Positions 16,314 through 24,885 are shown, numbered from the stretch's first letter. The stretch: 28,401 bases of DNA from Clostridiales bacterium (GCA_003525075.1 DQFO01000020.1:1-28401), one strand, 5' to 3'. A program made the numbers and translations. Notes: generated by a model not told the origin, from the sequence alone.

Positions 16314-17072
16314 ATGGAAAACAATAATTTTGATGATGAAAAGAAAACAATATTAATAGTTGATGATGAACAAAAAATTGTTGATTTACTCGTTCATAAT
16401 TTAACTAGAGAAGGCTATAATACAATTGAAGCTAATGATGGGCAAACTGCAATAGATTTAGCAATTTCTCAACGTCCTGATTTAATCTTACTAGATGTAA
16501 TGATTCCTCGTGTTGATGGTCTTACTGTTTGTAAAAAAATAAAAAATTATTATAATGTTCCAATTTTAATGGTTTCAGCCAAAGATGATGAATTAGATAA
16601 AATTGTAGGATTAGAAATTGGAGCAGATGATTATATTACAAAACCATTTAGCGTAAGAGAAGTTGTGGCTAGAGTAAAAGCTAATTTAAGAAAATCTGAA
16701 ACACATTATGATAGTTTAAAATCTTCGCATGATTCAGATTCCCATAAAGAAACTAAAAAACTAAACACTATAAAGATTGGAGATTTAACTTTAGATTTGG
16801 AAAAATATGAAGTTAATGTTAATGGAACAATTGTAAATTTAACTTTAAGAGAATTTGAAGTTTTAAAATATTTAGCTCAACAACAAGGGCAAGTTGTTAC
16901 AAGAGAATCTCTTCTTGAACAAGTTTGGGGATATGAATATTACGGAGATATCCGTACTGTAGATGTTACTGTTAGAAGAATTAGAGAAAGAATTGAAAAA
17001 GATACTTCTAATCCAAAATATTTAATTACAAAAAGAGGAATTGGTTATTATATTCCAAATTTTGAAAAATAA
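16314..17072 (+). CDS. walR: OmpR/PhoB-family response regulator, WalR (YycF)-like
   Basis: DNA-binding regulator of a two-component system, 252 residues. The receiver domain (about 11-128) has acidic Asp17/Asp18, phospho-acceptor Asp61, Ser88 and Lys110 in TKPF. A Ser/His/Asp-rich linker (130-150) is longer than usual. The winged-helix domain (about 155-250) closely follows WalR, with VWGYEYYGDIRTVDVTVRRI and KRGIGYY. WalR controls cell-wall turnover genes in Firmicutes, which would suit the nearby M23 peptidase and division genes. No walK kinase, walH or walI follows; the next gene is convergent. A PhoP-type assignment is possible but less likely. GGAGG precedes the ATG. Confidence 0.85.
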   Translation: MENNNFDDEKKTILIVDDEQKIVDLLVHNLTREGYNTIEANDGQTAIDLAISQRPDLILLDVMIPRVDGLTVCKKIKNYYNVPILMVSAKDDELDKIVGLEIGADDYITKPFSVREVVARVKANLRKSETHYDSLKSSHDSDSHKETKKLNTIKIGDLTLDLEKYEVNVNGTIVNLTLREFEVLKYLAQQQGQVVTRESLLEQVWGYEYYGDIRTVDVTVRRIRERIEKDTSNPKYLITKRGIGYYIPNFEK

Positions 17073-17078
17073 TATTAT

Positions 17079-17112
17079 AAAAGCTATGTGATATCACATA
17101 GCTTTTTCCTTT
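17079..17112. terminator. Bidirectional terminator after the walR-like gene
   Basis: A perfect 28-nt inverted repeat (17079-17106) is followed on the plus strand by further T. It lies between two convergent genes and can also terminate the minus-strand gene ending at 17121. Confidence 0.8.
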
Positions 17113-17120
17113 TATTATAA

Positions 17121-18371
17121 TTATTCTAAATTTGATAATGCTTTCATTATACCCAACTTGCCATATTGATATGTAAGCCCACCTTGCATATATGCAATAT
17201 ATGGTGCTCTAATTGGTCCATCACAGCTTAATTCTATTGTTGACCCTTCTGTAAATGTTCCTGCTGCCATAATTACCTGATCATCATATCCTCCCATTGC
17301 ACTTGGTTCTGGAATTACATTCGAATCTATTGGAGAACCCATTTGAATTCCCTGACAGAATTTTACTAATTTATCTGCATCACCTAATTCTATTGTTTGA
17401 ACTATATCTGCTCTTTTTTCATTATATAAAGGATCTACTTTATATCCTAATTTTTCTAAAATTCTACTTGCGAATACAGCTGTTTTTACAGCACTTGCTA
17501 CTACACTTGGTGCAAAAAATAATCCTTTAATAAATGGTATATTTTGATTTAATGATGGTCCTATTTCTTTACCAACTCCAGGCGCAGTAAGTCTCTCTGC
17601 ACATAATTCTATTAATTCTTTTTTTCCTACAATATATGCACCACTTGTCGCAATACCAGCACCTAAATTTTTCATTAAAGACCCAACTATAATATCTGCT
17701 CCAACATCTGTTGGTTCTTTTTCTTCAACAAATTCTCCATAACAATTATCTACCATAATTATAACATCTTTGTTAACTTCTCTTATGGCTTTTATTGCTT
17801 TTTCTATTTTATCAATTGTTAAACTTTTCCTTGTTGAATATCCTTTTGATCTCTGAATTTCTATTAATTTTATATCTTTTTTGGATACTCTTTCTTTTAT
17901 TGAATTAATGTCAAAATCATTATCAATTAATTCTATTTGTTCATATTTTACTCCAAATGCTTTTAATGAACTCTTACTTTCTTCTTTACTTATTCCTATT
18001 GCAGTTTGTAATGTATCGTAAGGTGCTCCTGAAATACTTAACATTGTATCTCCTGGACGTAAAATTCCAAATAATGTTACAGCTAGAGCATGTGTTCCTG
18101 ATATTAATTGTGCTCTTACTAATGCATCTTCAGCATTAAATATTTTTGCATAAATCTCTTCTATTTTATTTCTTCCAATTTCATCAATTCCATATCCTGT
18201 TGATGAATGTAAATGCATTTCTGATAATCCACATTCTTGAAATGCTGATAAGACTTTTAAACTGTTTATTTCTTCTATTTTTTCAATATTTTTAAATATT
18301 GGTTGTATTTCTTTTTCAACCTCTTCTGATAAATCTAAAATTTCTTTTTTTATTCCAAATTTCTGATACAT
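17121..18371 (-). CDS. Methionine gamma-lyase/YnbB-family PLP-dependent protein
   Basis: A fold-type I PLP enzyme of the family once called 'aluminium resistance protein' (YnbB). It has 416 residues, the usual length. The PLP-lysine is probably Lys234 in GSLMKNLGAG, with Asp208 in MVDNCYGEF contacting the cofactor ring. The segments LHSSTGYGIDEIGR and QLISGTHALAV are family-typical. The substrate is not established for most members; relation to Cys/Met metabolism enzymes suggests a C-S lyase. AAGGA precedes the ATG. It lies downstream of sigE, where sigG stands in many spore formers, and probably has its own promoter. Confidence 0.88.
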   Translation of the reverse strand: MYQKFGIKKEILDLSEEVEKEIQPIFKNIEKIEEINSLKVLSAFQECGLSEMHLHSSTGYGIDEIGRNKIEEIYAKIFNAEDALVRAQLISGTHALAVTLFGILRPGDTMLSISGAPYDTLQTAIGISKEESKSSLKAFGVKYEQIELIDNDFDINSIKERVSKKDIKLIEIQRSKGYSTRKSLTIDKIEKAIKAIREVNKDVIIMVDNCYGEFVEEKEPTDVGADIIVGSLMKNLGAGIATSGAYIVGKKELIELCAERLTAPGVGKEIGPSLNQNIPFIKGLFFAPSVVASAVKTAVFASRILEKLGYKVDPLYNEKRADIVQTIELGDADKLVKFCQGIQMGSPIDSNVIPEPSAMGGYDDQVIMAAGTFTEGSTIELSCDGPIRAPYIAYMQGGLTYQYGKLGIMKALSNLE

Positions 18372-18435
18372 ATAATAATATCCTTATATAATAAATATTT
18401 AGGTTTTTTATGTGTCTGCCTATAAACACATAATT

Positions 18436-18464
18436 ATTATAACATTTTCTTTTTAATAAGTCTA
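18436..18464 (-). promoter_or_regulatory. Possible promoter of the YnbB-like gene
   Basis: TAGACT (18464-18459), 17-nt spacer, TATAAT (18441-18436). The leader then holds a hairpin with arms TTATGTGT/ACACATAA near 18408-18434 that is not followed by a T run. Confidence 0.4.
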
Positions 18465-18488
18465 CTATTTATTATATATTTATGTAAT

Positions 18489-19226
18489 CTATCCTGTTTT
18501 ACTCATTATATCTTTTCTCATTTTTCCTATTATCTTTTTTTCTAGTCTTGATATATAACTTTGTGAGATTCCTAATTCATCTGCTACCTCTTTTTGCGTT
18601 TTTTCTCTGCCACTAATAAAACCAAATCTCATTTCCATTATATTTTTTTCTCTAGAATTTAATTTTCTTATTGCTTCTTTCAAAAGTTTCATATCTACTT
18701 CATCTTCCAAATTTCTATATGTAATATCTGGATCTGTTCCTAATATATCTGATAATAAAAGTTCATTTCCATCACTATCTTTATTTAATGGTTCATCAAT
18801 TGATACTTCTGTTTTTATTTTATTATTTCTTCTTAAATACATTAATATTTCATTTTCAATACATCTCGATGCATATGTTGCTAATTTTATCTTTTTTTCT
18901 GAATTAAATGTATTTACACTTTTCATCAAGCCTATTGTTCCAATCGATATTAAGTCTTCGATTCCTATTCCTGTATTTTCAAATTTTTTAGCTATATATA
19001 CTACAAGTCTTAGATTCCTTTCTACTAATGTTTTTCTGGCATATTCTCTTTCATCTGTTTCTAGTTTTTTTATCATTTCCTCTTCTTCTTTTTGTTCTAA
19101 TGGTGCTGGCAATGTTTGACTACCTGCAACATAAAATATCGGCAACATTTCGTCACTTAGATTTCTTTCAATATATTTTGCACATAAATTATTTATGCTA
19201 TTTTTAATAATCTCTAAAAAATTCAT
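18489..19226 (-). CDS. sigE: RNA polymerase sporulation sigma factor sigma-E (pro-form)
   Basis: Mother-cell sigma factor made as inactive pro-protein and processed by SpoIIGA. It has 245 residues. The N-terminal stretch before FYVAGSQTLPAPL is the pro-sequence, matching the position of processing in Bacillus. Region 2 is nearly textbook (ERNLRLVVYIAKKFENTGI, LATYASRCIENEILMYLRR), and region 4.2 ends with an HTH, TQKEVADELGISQSYISR. The ATG has AGGAA upstream. It follows spoIIGA, but a 181-nt gap containing a strong terminator-like hairpin separates them. sigG, often the next gene, is absent here. Confidence 0.95.
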   Translation of the reverse strand: MNFLEIIKNSINNLCAKYIERNLSDEMLPIFYVAGSQTLPAPLEQKEEEEMIKKLETDEREYARKTLVERNLRLVVYIAKKFENTGIGIEDLISIGTIGLMKSVNTFNSEKKIKLATYASRCIENEILMYLRRNNKIKTEVSIDEPLNKDSDGNELLLSDILGTDPDITYRNLEDEVDMKLLKEAIRKLNSREKNIMEMRFGFISGREKTQKEVADELGISQSYISRLEKKIIGKMRKDIMSKTG

Positions 19227-19292
19227 TTAACATTCCTTTCTTTTATTTTTTAATTCATCACCTCTTTTCTTGATTTTTATTGTACAACTCTG

Positions 19293-19321
19293 ACAATAAA
19301 AAAACTGTCTTTTCTTATTGT
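19293..19321 (-). other. Second hairpin in the spoIIGA-sigE gap
   Basis: On the minus strand ACAATAAGAAAA pairs with TTTTTTATTGT-type sequence, about 12 bp with one wobble, in the sigE leader just downstream of the terminator at 19325-19364. It may control read-through or translation of sigE. Confidence 0.4.
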
Positions 19322-19324
19322 AGA

Positions 19325-19364
19325 AAAAAAGAAATAATCGCTATTGTTCGATTATTTCTTTTTT
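19325..19364 (-). terminator. Terminator-like hairpin between spoIIGA and sigE
   Basis: A 16-bp perfect stem (19325-19340 with 19349-19364, loop of 8) has T runs at the ends on both strands. Read on the minus strand it lies 43 nt after the spoIIGA stop codon and before sigE. Confidence 0.7.
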
Positions 19365-19407
19365 ATTTATTTACTTTTCTTCTAATTATATTATGTATTT
19401 TTATTAT

Positions 19408-20295
19408 CTATAATAAATCTACACCAACTAAAGCCCTATATTCGCCATTTTTCGTCAAACTTCTTCCATATATACCAATTATAATATTAGGAGTTTTTTT
19501 CTCCTCATCTTCGCTTTTTACTACAATCTCAGATATCTTTATTCCAACTAACATTCCATTTTCTTTTCCTAATGATGAAAATGGTATACACCTCAATTTT
19601 GGAAGATATTTGTCTTGTATATCTTGTGGTAAATTTTCTAAATTTCCACATAAAATATTTTCTAAGTTTTTTAATATTTCCTTTGGAATAATTCCTTCTA
19701 GTAATGACTCTTCCACTATCACAACTGGTGTATTAGTAATTGGCTCTTTTACAAGATTTCCTGTATCTATCATTGCTTTTGTTGCTATTTGTTTTTCATT
19801 TATTTTCAAATTTATATCACAATACATATTTTTTGTATTAAATTTTGTTTTTATTATTTTAATTGATATTTTTATTATTATAAATGCCATAATCGCACCT
19901 AACATTATTACTTTTAATGCATATTCACCAGTAAATAATCCATTTTTTATATTTATATTTTCTGGTCTTAAAAAATATATTAAATTTAATGCTACTCCAC
20001 CAAATACAAATGATGTTAAATAAAAAATTATAATCTGTTTAAATATTTTTTTTACATCATTTGGTTTAAAAGCTACATAAGCCATTACAACTGATAATAT
20101 AAATTTAGATATTATTGATGAATATATAGTCAATTTGGTTATGTACATTAATATTGAGTAAATTGATCCAATTACTGCTGATATTATTAATCTAATATTT
20201 TTTACTTTTTGTTTTAATATGATTGCTGTTGCATATAAAATAATTGTATTCATTATTATATTTTCAATAAATATTATATCAATATATATTATCAT
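19408..20295 (-). CDS. spoIIGA: Sigma-E processing peptidase SpoIIGA
   Basis: Membrane aspartic protease that cleaves pro-sigma-E in the mother cell after a signal from the forespore. It has 295 residues. The N-terminal half has about five hydrophobic spans, and the C-terminal domain carries the AMIDTGNLVKEP motif near residue 180, the catalytic Asp site of the family. I start at ATG 20295 because GGAGG lies 5 nt before it; the in-frame TTG at 20307 overlaps that site. The beginning MIIYIDIIFIENIIMN matches the usual SpoIIGA N-terminus. It lies 138 nt downstream of ftsZ, after a terminator, with its own promoter-like sequence. Confidence 0.93.
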   Translation of the reverse strand: MIIYIDIIFIENIIMNTIILYATAIILKQKVKNIRLIISAVIGSIYSILMYITKLTIYSSIISKFILSVVMAYVAFKPNDVKKIFKQIIIFYLTSFVFGGVALNLIYFLRPENINIKNGLFTGEYALKVIMLGAIMAFIIIKISIKIIKTKFNTKNMYCDINLKINEKQIATKAMIDTGNLVKEPITNTPVVIVEESLLEGIIPKEILKNLENILCGNLENLPQDIQDKYLPKLRCIPFSSLGKENGMLVGIKISEIVVKSEDEEKKTPNIIIGIYGRSLTKNGEYRALVGVDLL

Positions 20296-20332
20296 AATTC
20301 CCTCCAAATATAATATATTTTATCAACTACTT

Positions 20333-20364
20333 ATTATACTATATTAAGAATAAAAAATTTGTCA
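20333..20364 (-). promoter_or_regulatory. Possible Spo0A-type promoter of spoIIGA
   Basis: TATAAT (20338-20333) is preceded 20 nt upstream by TGACAA (20364-20359); the opposite strand reads TTTGTCA, part of the Spo0A box consensus. The Bacillus spoIIG promoter is also unusual for its overlong spacer and Spo0A sites over the -35. The match is suggestive only. Confidence 0.35.
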
Positions 20365-20393
20365 TTATAATGTTAATATTATTAAATTATAAC

Positions 20394-20427
20394 AAAAAAA
20401 TCACATACTATTTCTAGTACATGATTT
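20394..20427 (-). terminator. Terminator of ftsA-ftsZ
   Basis: On the minus strand a 13-bp stem (two wobbles) with a GAAA tetraloop is followed by TTTTTTT, a classical intrinsic terminator just after ftsZ. Confidence 0.88.
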
Positions 20428-20433
20428 CATTTA

Positions 20434-21543
20434 TTATATATTTTTTCCTTTATTTTTACGTAAGAATGCTGGAATATCTAAATCTCCTGAATTAGAATTG
20501 TCTGTAGATGTTGGAATTGAATTTATTTTTTTATCCCATTGTTTATTTACAAAACTATCTACACTTGAAGCAACTCTTGCTTCTGGTTTTTCAAATCCTG
20601 TTGCAATAACTGTAATTTGAATATCTTCTCCCATATTTGGATCTGTAACTGTACCAAATATTATATTTGCTTCAGGATCTACACTGCGTTGAACAAGTTC
20701 TGCTGCTGTATTAACTTCATGTAATCCTAAATCTTCACCACCTGTGATATTTATGATTACTCCTCTTGCTCCTTCTATTGATGTTTCTAGTAATGGACTT
20801 TGTACTGCTTGTTTTGCAGCATCTTCTGCTCTGTTTTCTCCTGATGCTCTACCAATACCCATATGTGCCATTCCTGTATCTTTCATTATTGTTTTAACAT
20901 CTGCAAAGTCTAAGTTTACTGTTCCTGTAACAGCTATTAAGTCTGATATACCTTGTACACCTTGTCTTAATACATCATCTGCCATTCTAAATGCATCATT
21001 TATTGATGTTTTTCTATCTATTATTTGTAATAATTTATCATTTGGTATTACTACTAATGCATCTACTTTACCTTTTAAACTTTCTATTCCACGTTCAGCT
21101 TGTGAAAGTCTTTTCTTTCCCTCAAATGTAAATGGTTTTGTTACAACACCTATTGTTAATATTCCCATTTCTTTTGCTGATTGTGCAACTATTGGTGCAG
21201 CACCTGTACCTGTTCCACCACCCATTCCGGCTGTAACAAATACCATATCTGCTCCGCGTAAAGTTTCTGCAATTTCTGATTTATTTTCTTCTGCTGATTG
21301 TGCTCCTATATCTGGATTGGCACCAGCTCCTAAACCTCTTGTTATTTTTTCTCCTATTTGAATTTTAGCACTTGCTTTTGACTTTTGTAATGCTTGTCTA
21401 TCTGTATTAACTGCGATAAAGTCTACTCCTTTTATTCCCGCTTCAATCATTCTATTTACTGCATTATTTCCGGCACCACCAACACCAATTACTTTAATTG
21501 TTGCAGCTCCATCCATCATTGTTTCTTCTTCATACTCTTTCAT
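20434..21543 (-). CDS. ftsZ: Cell division protein FtsZ
   Basis: Tubulin-like GTPase forming the cytokinetic ring. It has 369 residues, normal length. The nucleotide-binding signature GGGTGTG is at 108-114, preceded by GVGGAGNNAVNRM at 20-32. The T7/synergy region NLDFADVKTIM is intact. The C-terminal peptide DIPAFLRK, which binds FtsA and other partners, is followed by a short basic tail. GGGGAGG lies 8 nt before the ATG. It is co-transcribed with ftsA (37-nt gap) and terminated right after. Confidence 0.98.
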   Translation of the reverse strand: MKEYEEETMMDGAATIKVIGVGGAGNNAVNRMIEAGIKGVDFIAVNTDRQALQKSKASAKIQIGEKITRGLGAGANPDIGAQSAEENKSEIAETLRGADMVFVTAGMGGGTGTGAAPIVAQSAKEMGILTIGVVTKPFTFEGKKRLSQAERGIESLKGKVDALVVIPNDKLLQIIDRKTSINDAFRMADDVLRQGVQGISDLIAVTGTVNLDFADVKTIMKDTGMAHMGIGRASGENRAEDAAKQAVQSPLLETSIEGARGVIINITGGEDLGLHEVNTAAELVQRSVDPEANIIFGTVTDPNMGEDIQITVIATGFEKPEARVASSVDSFVNKQWDKKINSIPTSTDNSNSGDLDIPAFLRKNKGKNI

Positions 21544-21580
21544 TAAGTTTTCCTCCCCATAAAACTAAAATATTTTTTCT

Positions 21581-22810
21581 TTAAGAATAAAAGAACTCTT
21601 TTACTCTATCTATTATTGTTTTAAATATGCTTTCATTTGGCTGTCTATCTATACTGCTTGATACAGATTTTACATAAGGTCTTGCAGCAATATATCTAAC
21701 AAGTGCATAACTAGTTCTAAACTCTGGTTTTATTGTACTTATTAGTCTTCCTGTTGACATTTTTACAGGTATATTCAAATTTATCTTACCTGCAACATCA
21801 CTTTTATTAATTGTTGTAATACCTCTTCCTGTTAATATAACAGTATTTATGTTTTGCTTTACATTATTATTTGTTATATCTTTATTTATTAATGTAAATA
21901 TTTCTTCAATTCTTGCTTCAATTATTTCTATTAACTCTGAGCTCTTTATGATCTTATTTCTATTCTCATCTTTACAAGTGTTTAACATTATCTCATTATC
22001 ATTATCTATAAATGATTTTAAAGCAAGCCCATATTGTTTTTTTAGTTTTTCTGCTTCTTCTTCTGAAATATTTAATACTAATGATATATCATTTGTAATA
22101 TTATCTCCTCCTAGAGGAATTGTATTTGTATAAGTAAAATTATTGCCTTCAAATACACCTATTTCTGTATTTCCTGCCCCAATATCAAGTAACATTACAT
22201 TATCATATAATTCATTAGTATCTAACATTAAATTTTTTTCTGCTAAAGCTGTTGGAACTATTCCATCAATTTCAATTCCAACTCTTTTAAAGATTGATGT
22301 TAATTGTCTTACATAATCTTTATTTGCTAAGATAACTTGTGCTTTTAGTGTAAAATTTGAGCTTAAATTGCCAACTGGATCTGCGACAATTTTTCCGTTA
22401 TCAAGTATTACTTCTGATGGTACTATATCTATTATTGTTTTCCCTTCTGGTATTTCAATATCTTTAGCTTGCACAATTGCACTTTGAACATCTTTTAATG
22501 ATATACCAGCAAATTTGTCTTTTAGCTCTTTTAATATGCTATTTTGAACTATTGTAACTTCTTTTCCAGGAATAGTTACATATGCTGAGTTTATTTTAAA
22601 TTCCGCTTCTTCCTCAGCATCTTTTATAGTTTTTGCAACACTTAAACTAACTTCTTCTTCATTAATAATTTTGCCTTTTTTTATACCATTGCATTTACAA
22701 GATGTGCTACATAGTGTTTCGATTTGTCCAAAGTTATTAACCTCTCCAACAACTGTGCAAACCTTAGATGTACCTATATCAATACCAACTATGATATCAC
22801 CTATTGCCAA
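21581..22810 (-). CDS. ftsA: Cell division protein FtsA
   Basis: Actin-like protein that tethers FtsZ to the membrane. It has 409 residues. The phosphate-1 motif GIDIGTSKVCTVVGE is at the N-terminus, the inserted 1C domain follows, and the phosphate-2 motif is MLLDIGAGNTEIGVF. The C-terminal IFKTIIDRVKEFFYS can form the amphipathic membrane-targeting helix. The start is TTG at 22810, supported by GGAGG 7 nt upstream; no ATG is available nearby. It has its own likely promoter (22875-22903). Confidence 0.97.
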   Translation of the reverse strand: MAIGDIIVGIDIGTSKVCTVVGEVNNFGQIETLCSTSCKCNGIKKGKIINEEEVSLSVAKTIKDAEEEAEFKINSAYVTIPGKEVTIVQNSILKELKDKFAGISLKDVQSAIVQAKDIEIPEGKTIIDIVPSEVILDNGKIVADPVGNLSSNFTLKAQVILANKDYVRQLTSIFKRVGIEIDGIVPTALAEKNLMLDTNELYDNVMLLDIGAGNTEIGVFEGNNFTYTNTIPLGGDNITNDISLVLNISEEEAEKLKKQYGLALKSFIDNDNEIMLNTCKDENRNKIIKSSELIEIIEARIEEIFTLINKDITNNNVKQNINTVILTGRGITTINKSDVAGKINLNIPVKMSTGRLISTIKPEFRTSYALVRYIAARPYVKSVSSSIDRQPNESIFKTIIDRVKEFFYS

Positions 22811-22874
22811 AATGATTCCTCCATTTATTTTTGTTAAAATTTCTATATTATATAGATTGTTTTCTTCTTTGTTA

Positions 22875-22903
22875 TATATATTACATTTTCATAAAAAAGT
22901 CAA
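22875..22903 (-). promoter_or_regulatory. Promoter of ftsA-ftsZ
   Basis: TTGACT (22903-22898), 17-nt spacer, TATATA (22880-22875), inside the 165-nt gap between sbp and ftsA. Confidence 0.6.
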
Positions 22904-22930
22904 TATAAATTGAAACATTTTTGAAATAAA

Positions 22931-22970
22931 TTTGTAATAATTTTGATATTTGTGTAATATGTTTGTAATA
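22931..22970. repeat. Three short direct repeats upstream of the ftsA promoter
   Basis: TTTGTAATA (22931-22939), TGTGTAATA (22951-22959) and TTTGTAATA (22962-22970) are spaced 20 and 11 nt apart, about two and one helical turns. They lie upstream of the ftsA -35 and could be sites for a regulator. In AT-rich DNA chance cannot be excluded. Confidence 0.35.
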
Positions 22971-22975
22971 TATTT

Positions 22976-23359
22976 TTAATTTTGTTTTTCTTTCTTTTTT
23001 ATTGTCTTATTTTTAGATTTTTCTCTCCACAAATCGATATAATATCTCCTAATTATTGTCAAATTTGTAAACATCCTTCCTACAAAAACTACTAATGCTG
23101 CTAAATATATATCTATATTTAGTTTTTGACCTAAATATGTTAATGCTATTGATAATATGCTATTGCAGAAAAAACCAGATATAAAAATTGTTAAATCAAA
23201 ATTCTTCTTCAAAACTGATGTTATTCCACCAAATACAGAATCTAAAGCTGCTACAACAGCTATTGCTAAAAATGTTGAATATGTATATGGTATCATTGGT
23301 GCATTTATTCCTATAAGGGCTCCTATAATACATCCAAAAATAATTGCTATTACTATCAT
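22976..23359 (-). CDS. sbp: Small basic protein Sbp (DUF1290)
   Basis: A 127-residue membrane protein found in division gene clusters of Gram-positive bacteria. About four hydrophobic segments fill residues 1-100, with the family-typical start MIVIAIIFGCIIGALIGI and the AALDSVFGGI segment. The C-terminus is strongly basic (KSKNKTIKKKEK), cytoplasmic by the positive-inside rule. Its biochemical role is unknown. It lies 19 nt after the second DUF881 gene and is the last gene before the ftsA promoter. Confidence 0.9.
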   Translation of the reverse strand: MIVIAIIFGCIIGALIGINAPMIPYTYSTFLAIAVVAALDSVFGGITSVLKKNFDLTIFISGFFCNSILSIALTYLGQKLNIDIYLAALVVFVGRMFTNLTIIRRYYIDLWREKSKNKTIKKKEKQN

Positions 23360-23378
23360 TTTACATTTTCCTTTCTAA

Positions 23379-24137
23379 TTATTCTTTGTCTTTCATATAT
23401 TTTTTATCAATAGTACCTGTATATGCTTTTATTACAACTGGTCTATTATATCCTGATGTTTGAATCTCTACTCCATGTCCCTCTTCTTTTAGTGCTTGTA
23501 ACATACTTGAACTTATACTTACTGCACTTTCAAGATATGCTTTATTTCCTATTGCTTTTATTACATATGGTGATGTTATTCTTTGTCCATTTACTTGTAT
23601 AAAAGGTGTACTGCTTGATCCTATTAGAAATATATCACTATTTCCTATAATTCTTTGATCATTTATAGAAATAGCTTCTGCTCCTGCTGATAATAAGTCT
23701 CTAATAACTCTCAATAAGTCTAAACTTGAAACTGAAACTATTTTTTCATCAGAATTTTTCAATTCATTTCCACCGTTGTCTGTTAATATTATTGTTATTC
23801 CTTCTCCTTGAACATCTGTCATACCAAGATATGTACTTAATTCTTCTAATTCATTTTGTAATAATTTAGCAGTTTTCTCATCTGATTCTTTTTCTGTTTG
23901 ATATTCTGTTATTTTATTAATTGTTTCTTCATATTTCTCTTGTATTTCAGAATATTTTTTTCTGTAATCAGCAAGTTCTGTTCTTAATTCTTCTTCCCTC
24001 ATACTTTCTATTGATGTTATATCTGTTTGTTTAACAACCTTAAATTGCATAAACATTACTAACATTAAAGCTAAACATGCAATTCCTATTGTTATTGACA
24101 TAACAATTTTTTCTCTACTTAGATTAATTTTTTTCAT
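23379..24137 (-). CDS. DUF881 family protein (second copy)
   Basis: A 252-residue bitopic membrane protein. Residues 1-12 are basic, 13-31 form a membrane span, and 45-95 form a coiled coil. The DUF881 extracellular domain follows (ITIILTDNGG, DLLSAGAEAISINDQRI). The family (YlxW/YlxX in Bacillus) sits in division clusters and has no firmly known activity. It is paralogous to the upstream copy, sharing the GAEAISINDQRI core and the NGQRI/V-P-IKAIG run. The gap to the upstream copy is 25 nt. The ribosome binding site is weak, suggesting coupled translation. Confidence 0.92.
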   Translation of the reverse strand: MKKINLSREKIVMSITIGIACLALMLVMFMQFKVVKQTDITSIESMREEELRTELADYRKKYSEIQEKYEETINKITEYQTEKESDEKTAKLLQNELEELSTYLGMTDVQGEGITIILTDNGGNELKNSDEKIVSVSSLDLLRVIRDLLSAGAEAISINDQRIIGNSDIFLIGSSSTPFIQVNGQRITSPYVIKAIGNKAYLESAVSISSSMLQALKEEGHGVEIQTSGYNRPVVIKAYTGTIDKKYMKDKE

Positions 24138-24162
24138 ATTAAATTCTCTTTTCCTTTATTTT

Positions 24163-24885
24163 TTATTTGTTGTTTATTGTTTGTGCATATTCAAATTTAT
24201 ATGTTCCAGTATATTTTGGAATTGTTATATTATCAGATGTTTTAAAATCTACTTGAATTCTATCTCCTTCTAATACTTTTAAATACCCACCATTTCTATA
24301 TGTATTTTTTAACAATTCTGGCATTCCTATAGCCTTTATTGTAAATGGTGCTCCTACTCTTTGTCCGTTAATTTTTATAACTGCTCCAATACATTCTATA
24401 ACTGTATTTGATACAATTCTTTGATCATTAATTGAAATTGCTTCTGCTCCTGCATTTTTTAATTCATTTACTATGCTAATAAGATCTTCAGCATGTACTA
24501 TTGTAGAATTAGGATCAAATGTTGATTGAACCATTGCGTCATCAACTTTTATTATTACTCCTTTTCCAGTAACGTCTGTTAATCCTAATTGTGTACTTAA
24601 TGTTTTTATATTTTCTTGTATTTCCGCTAACTCACTATTGTTTTCTGTTGCACTTTTTCTTTCATCTTCTAATAGTTTTTCTGCTTTTTCTTCATTTGCA
24701 TACAGATTATCATAATTTTCTTTTGTTCTTAATATTGCATCTCTTAATTCATTTTCCGTTGAATTTCTACTTGTAGTTGTCCCAATTCTAGATATTGTTC
24801 TAACTTGTATTGCAATTCCACAAGATAATGCTACACACATTCCACCTAATATTAAACTAATTTTCATTTTCTTATTCATGTGCAT
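24163..24885 (-). CDS. DUF881 family protein (first copy)
   Basis: A 240-residue paralogue of the neighbouring DUF881 protein. A short basic start is followed by a membrane span (about 9-27), a coiled coil (45-95) and the conserved domain with TGKGVIIKVDDA and AGAEAISINDQRIVSN. It is 15 nt downstream of ftsQ in the same operon. ATG 24885 and ATG 24879 are both possible; GAGGAAG lies 2 nt before the first and 8 nt before the second, so 24879 is at least as likely. Confidence 0.92.
   Translation of the reverse strand: MHMNKKMKISLILGGMCVALSCGIAIQVRTISRIGTTTSRNSTENELRDAILRTKENYDNLYANEEKAEKLLEDERKSATENNSELAEIQENIKTLSTQLGLTDVTGKGVIIKVDDAMVQSTFDPNSTIVHAEDLISIVNELKNAGAEAISINDQRIVSNTVIECIGAVIKINGQRVGAPFTIKAIGMPELLKNTYRNGGYLKVLEGDRIQVDFKTSDNITIPKYTGTYKFEYAQTINNK

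Noticed and set aside
18408..18434. Hairpin with arms TTATGTGT/ACACATAA as the sigE terminator
   Set aside because: On the minus strand the stem is followed by A residues, not T; it more likely lies in the leader of the YnbB-like gene.
19280..20023. Long plus-strand open frame opposite spoIIGA
   Set aside because: SpoIIGA is clearly recognisable on the other strand; the frame is a shadow in AT-rich DNA and starts inside the sigE leader.
20296..20307. TTG at 20307 as the spoIIGA start
   Set aside because: The codons include the GGAGG site that serves ATG 20295, and the added residues do not fit the family N-terminus.
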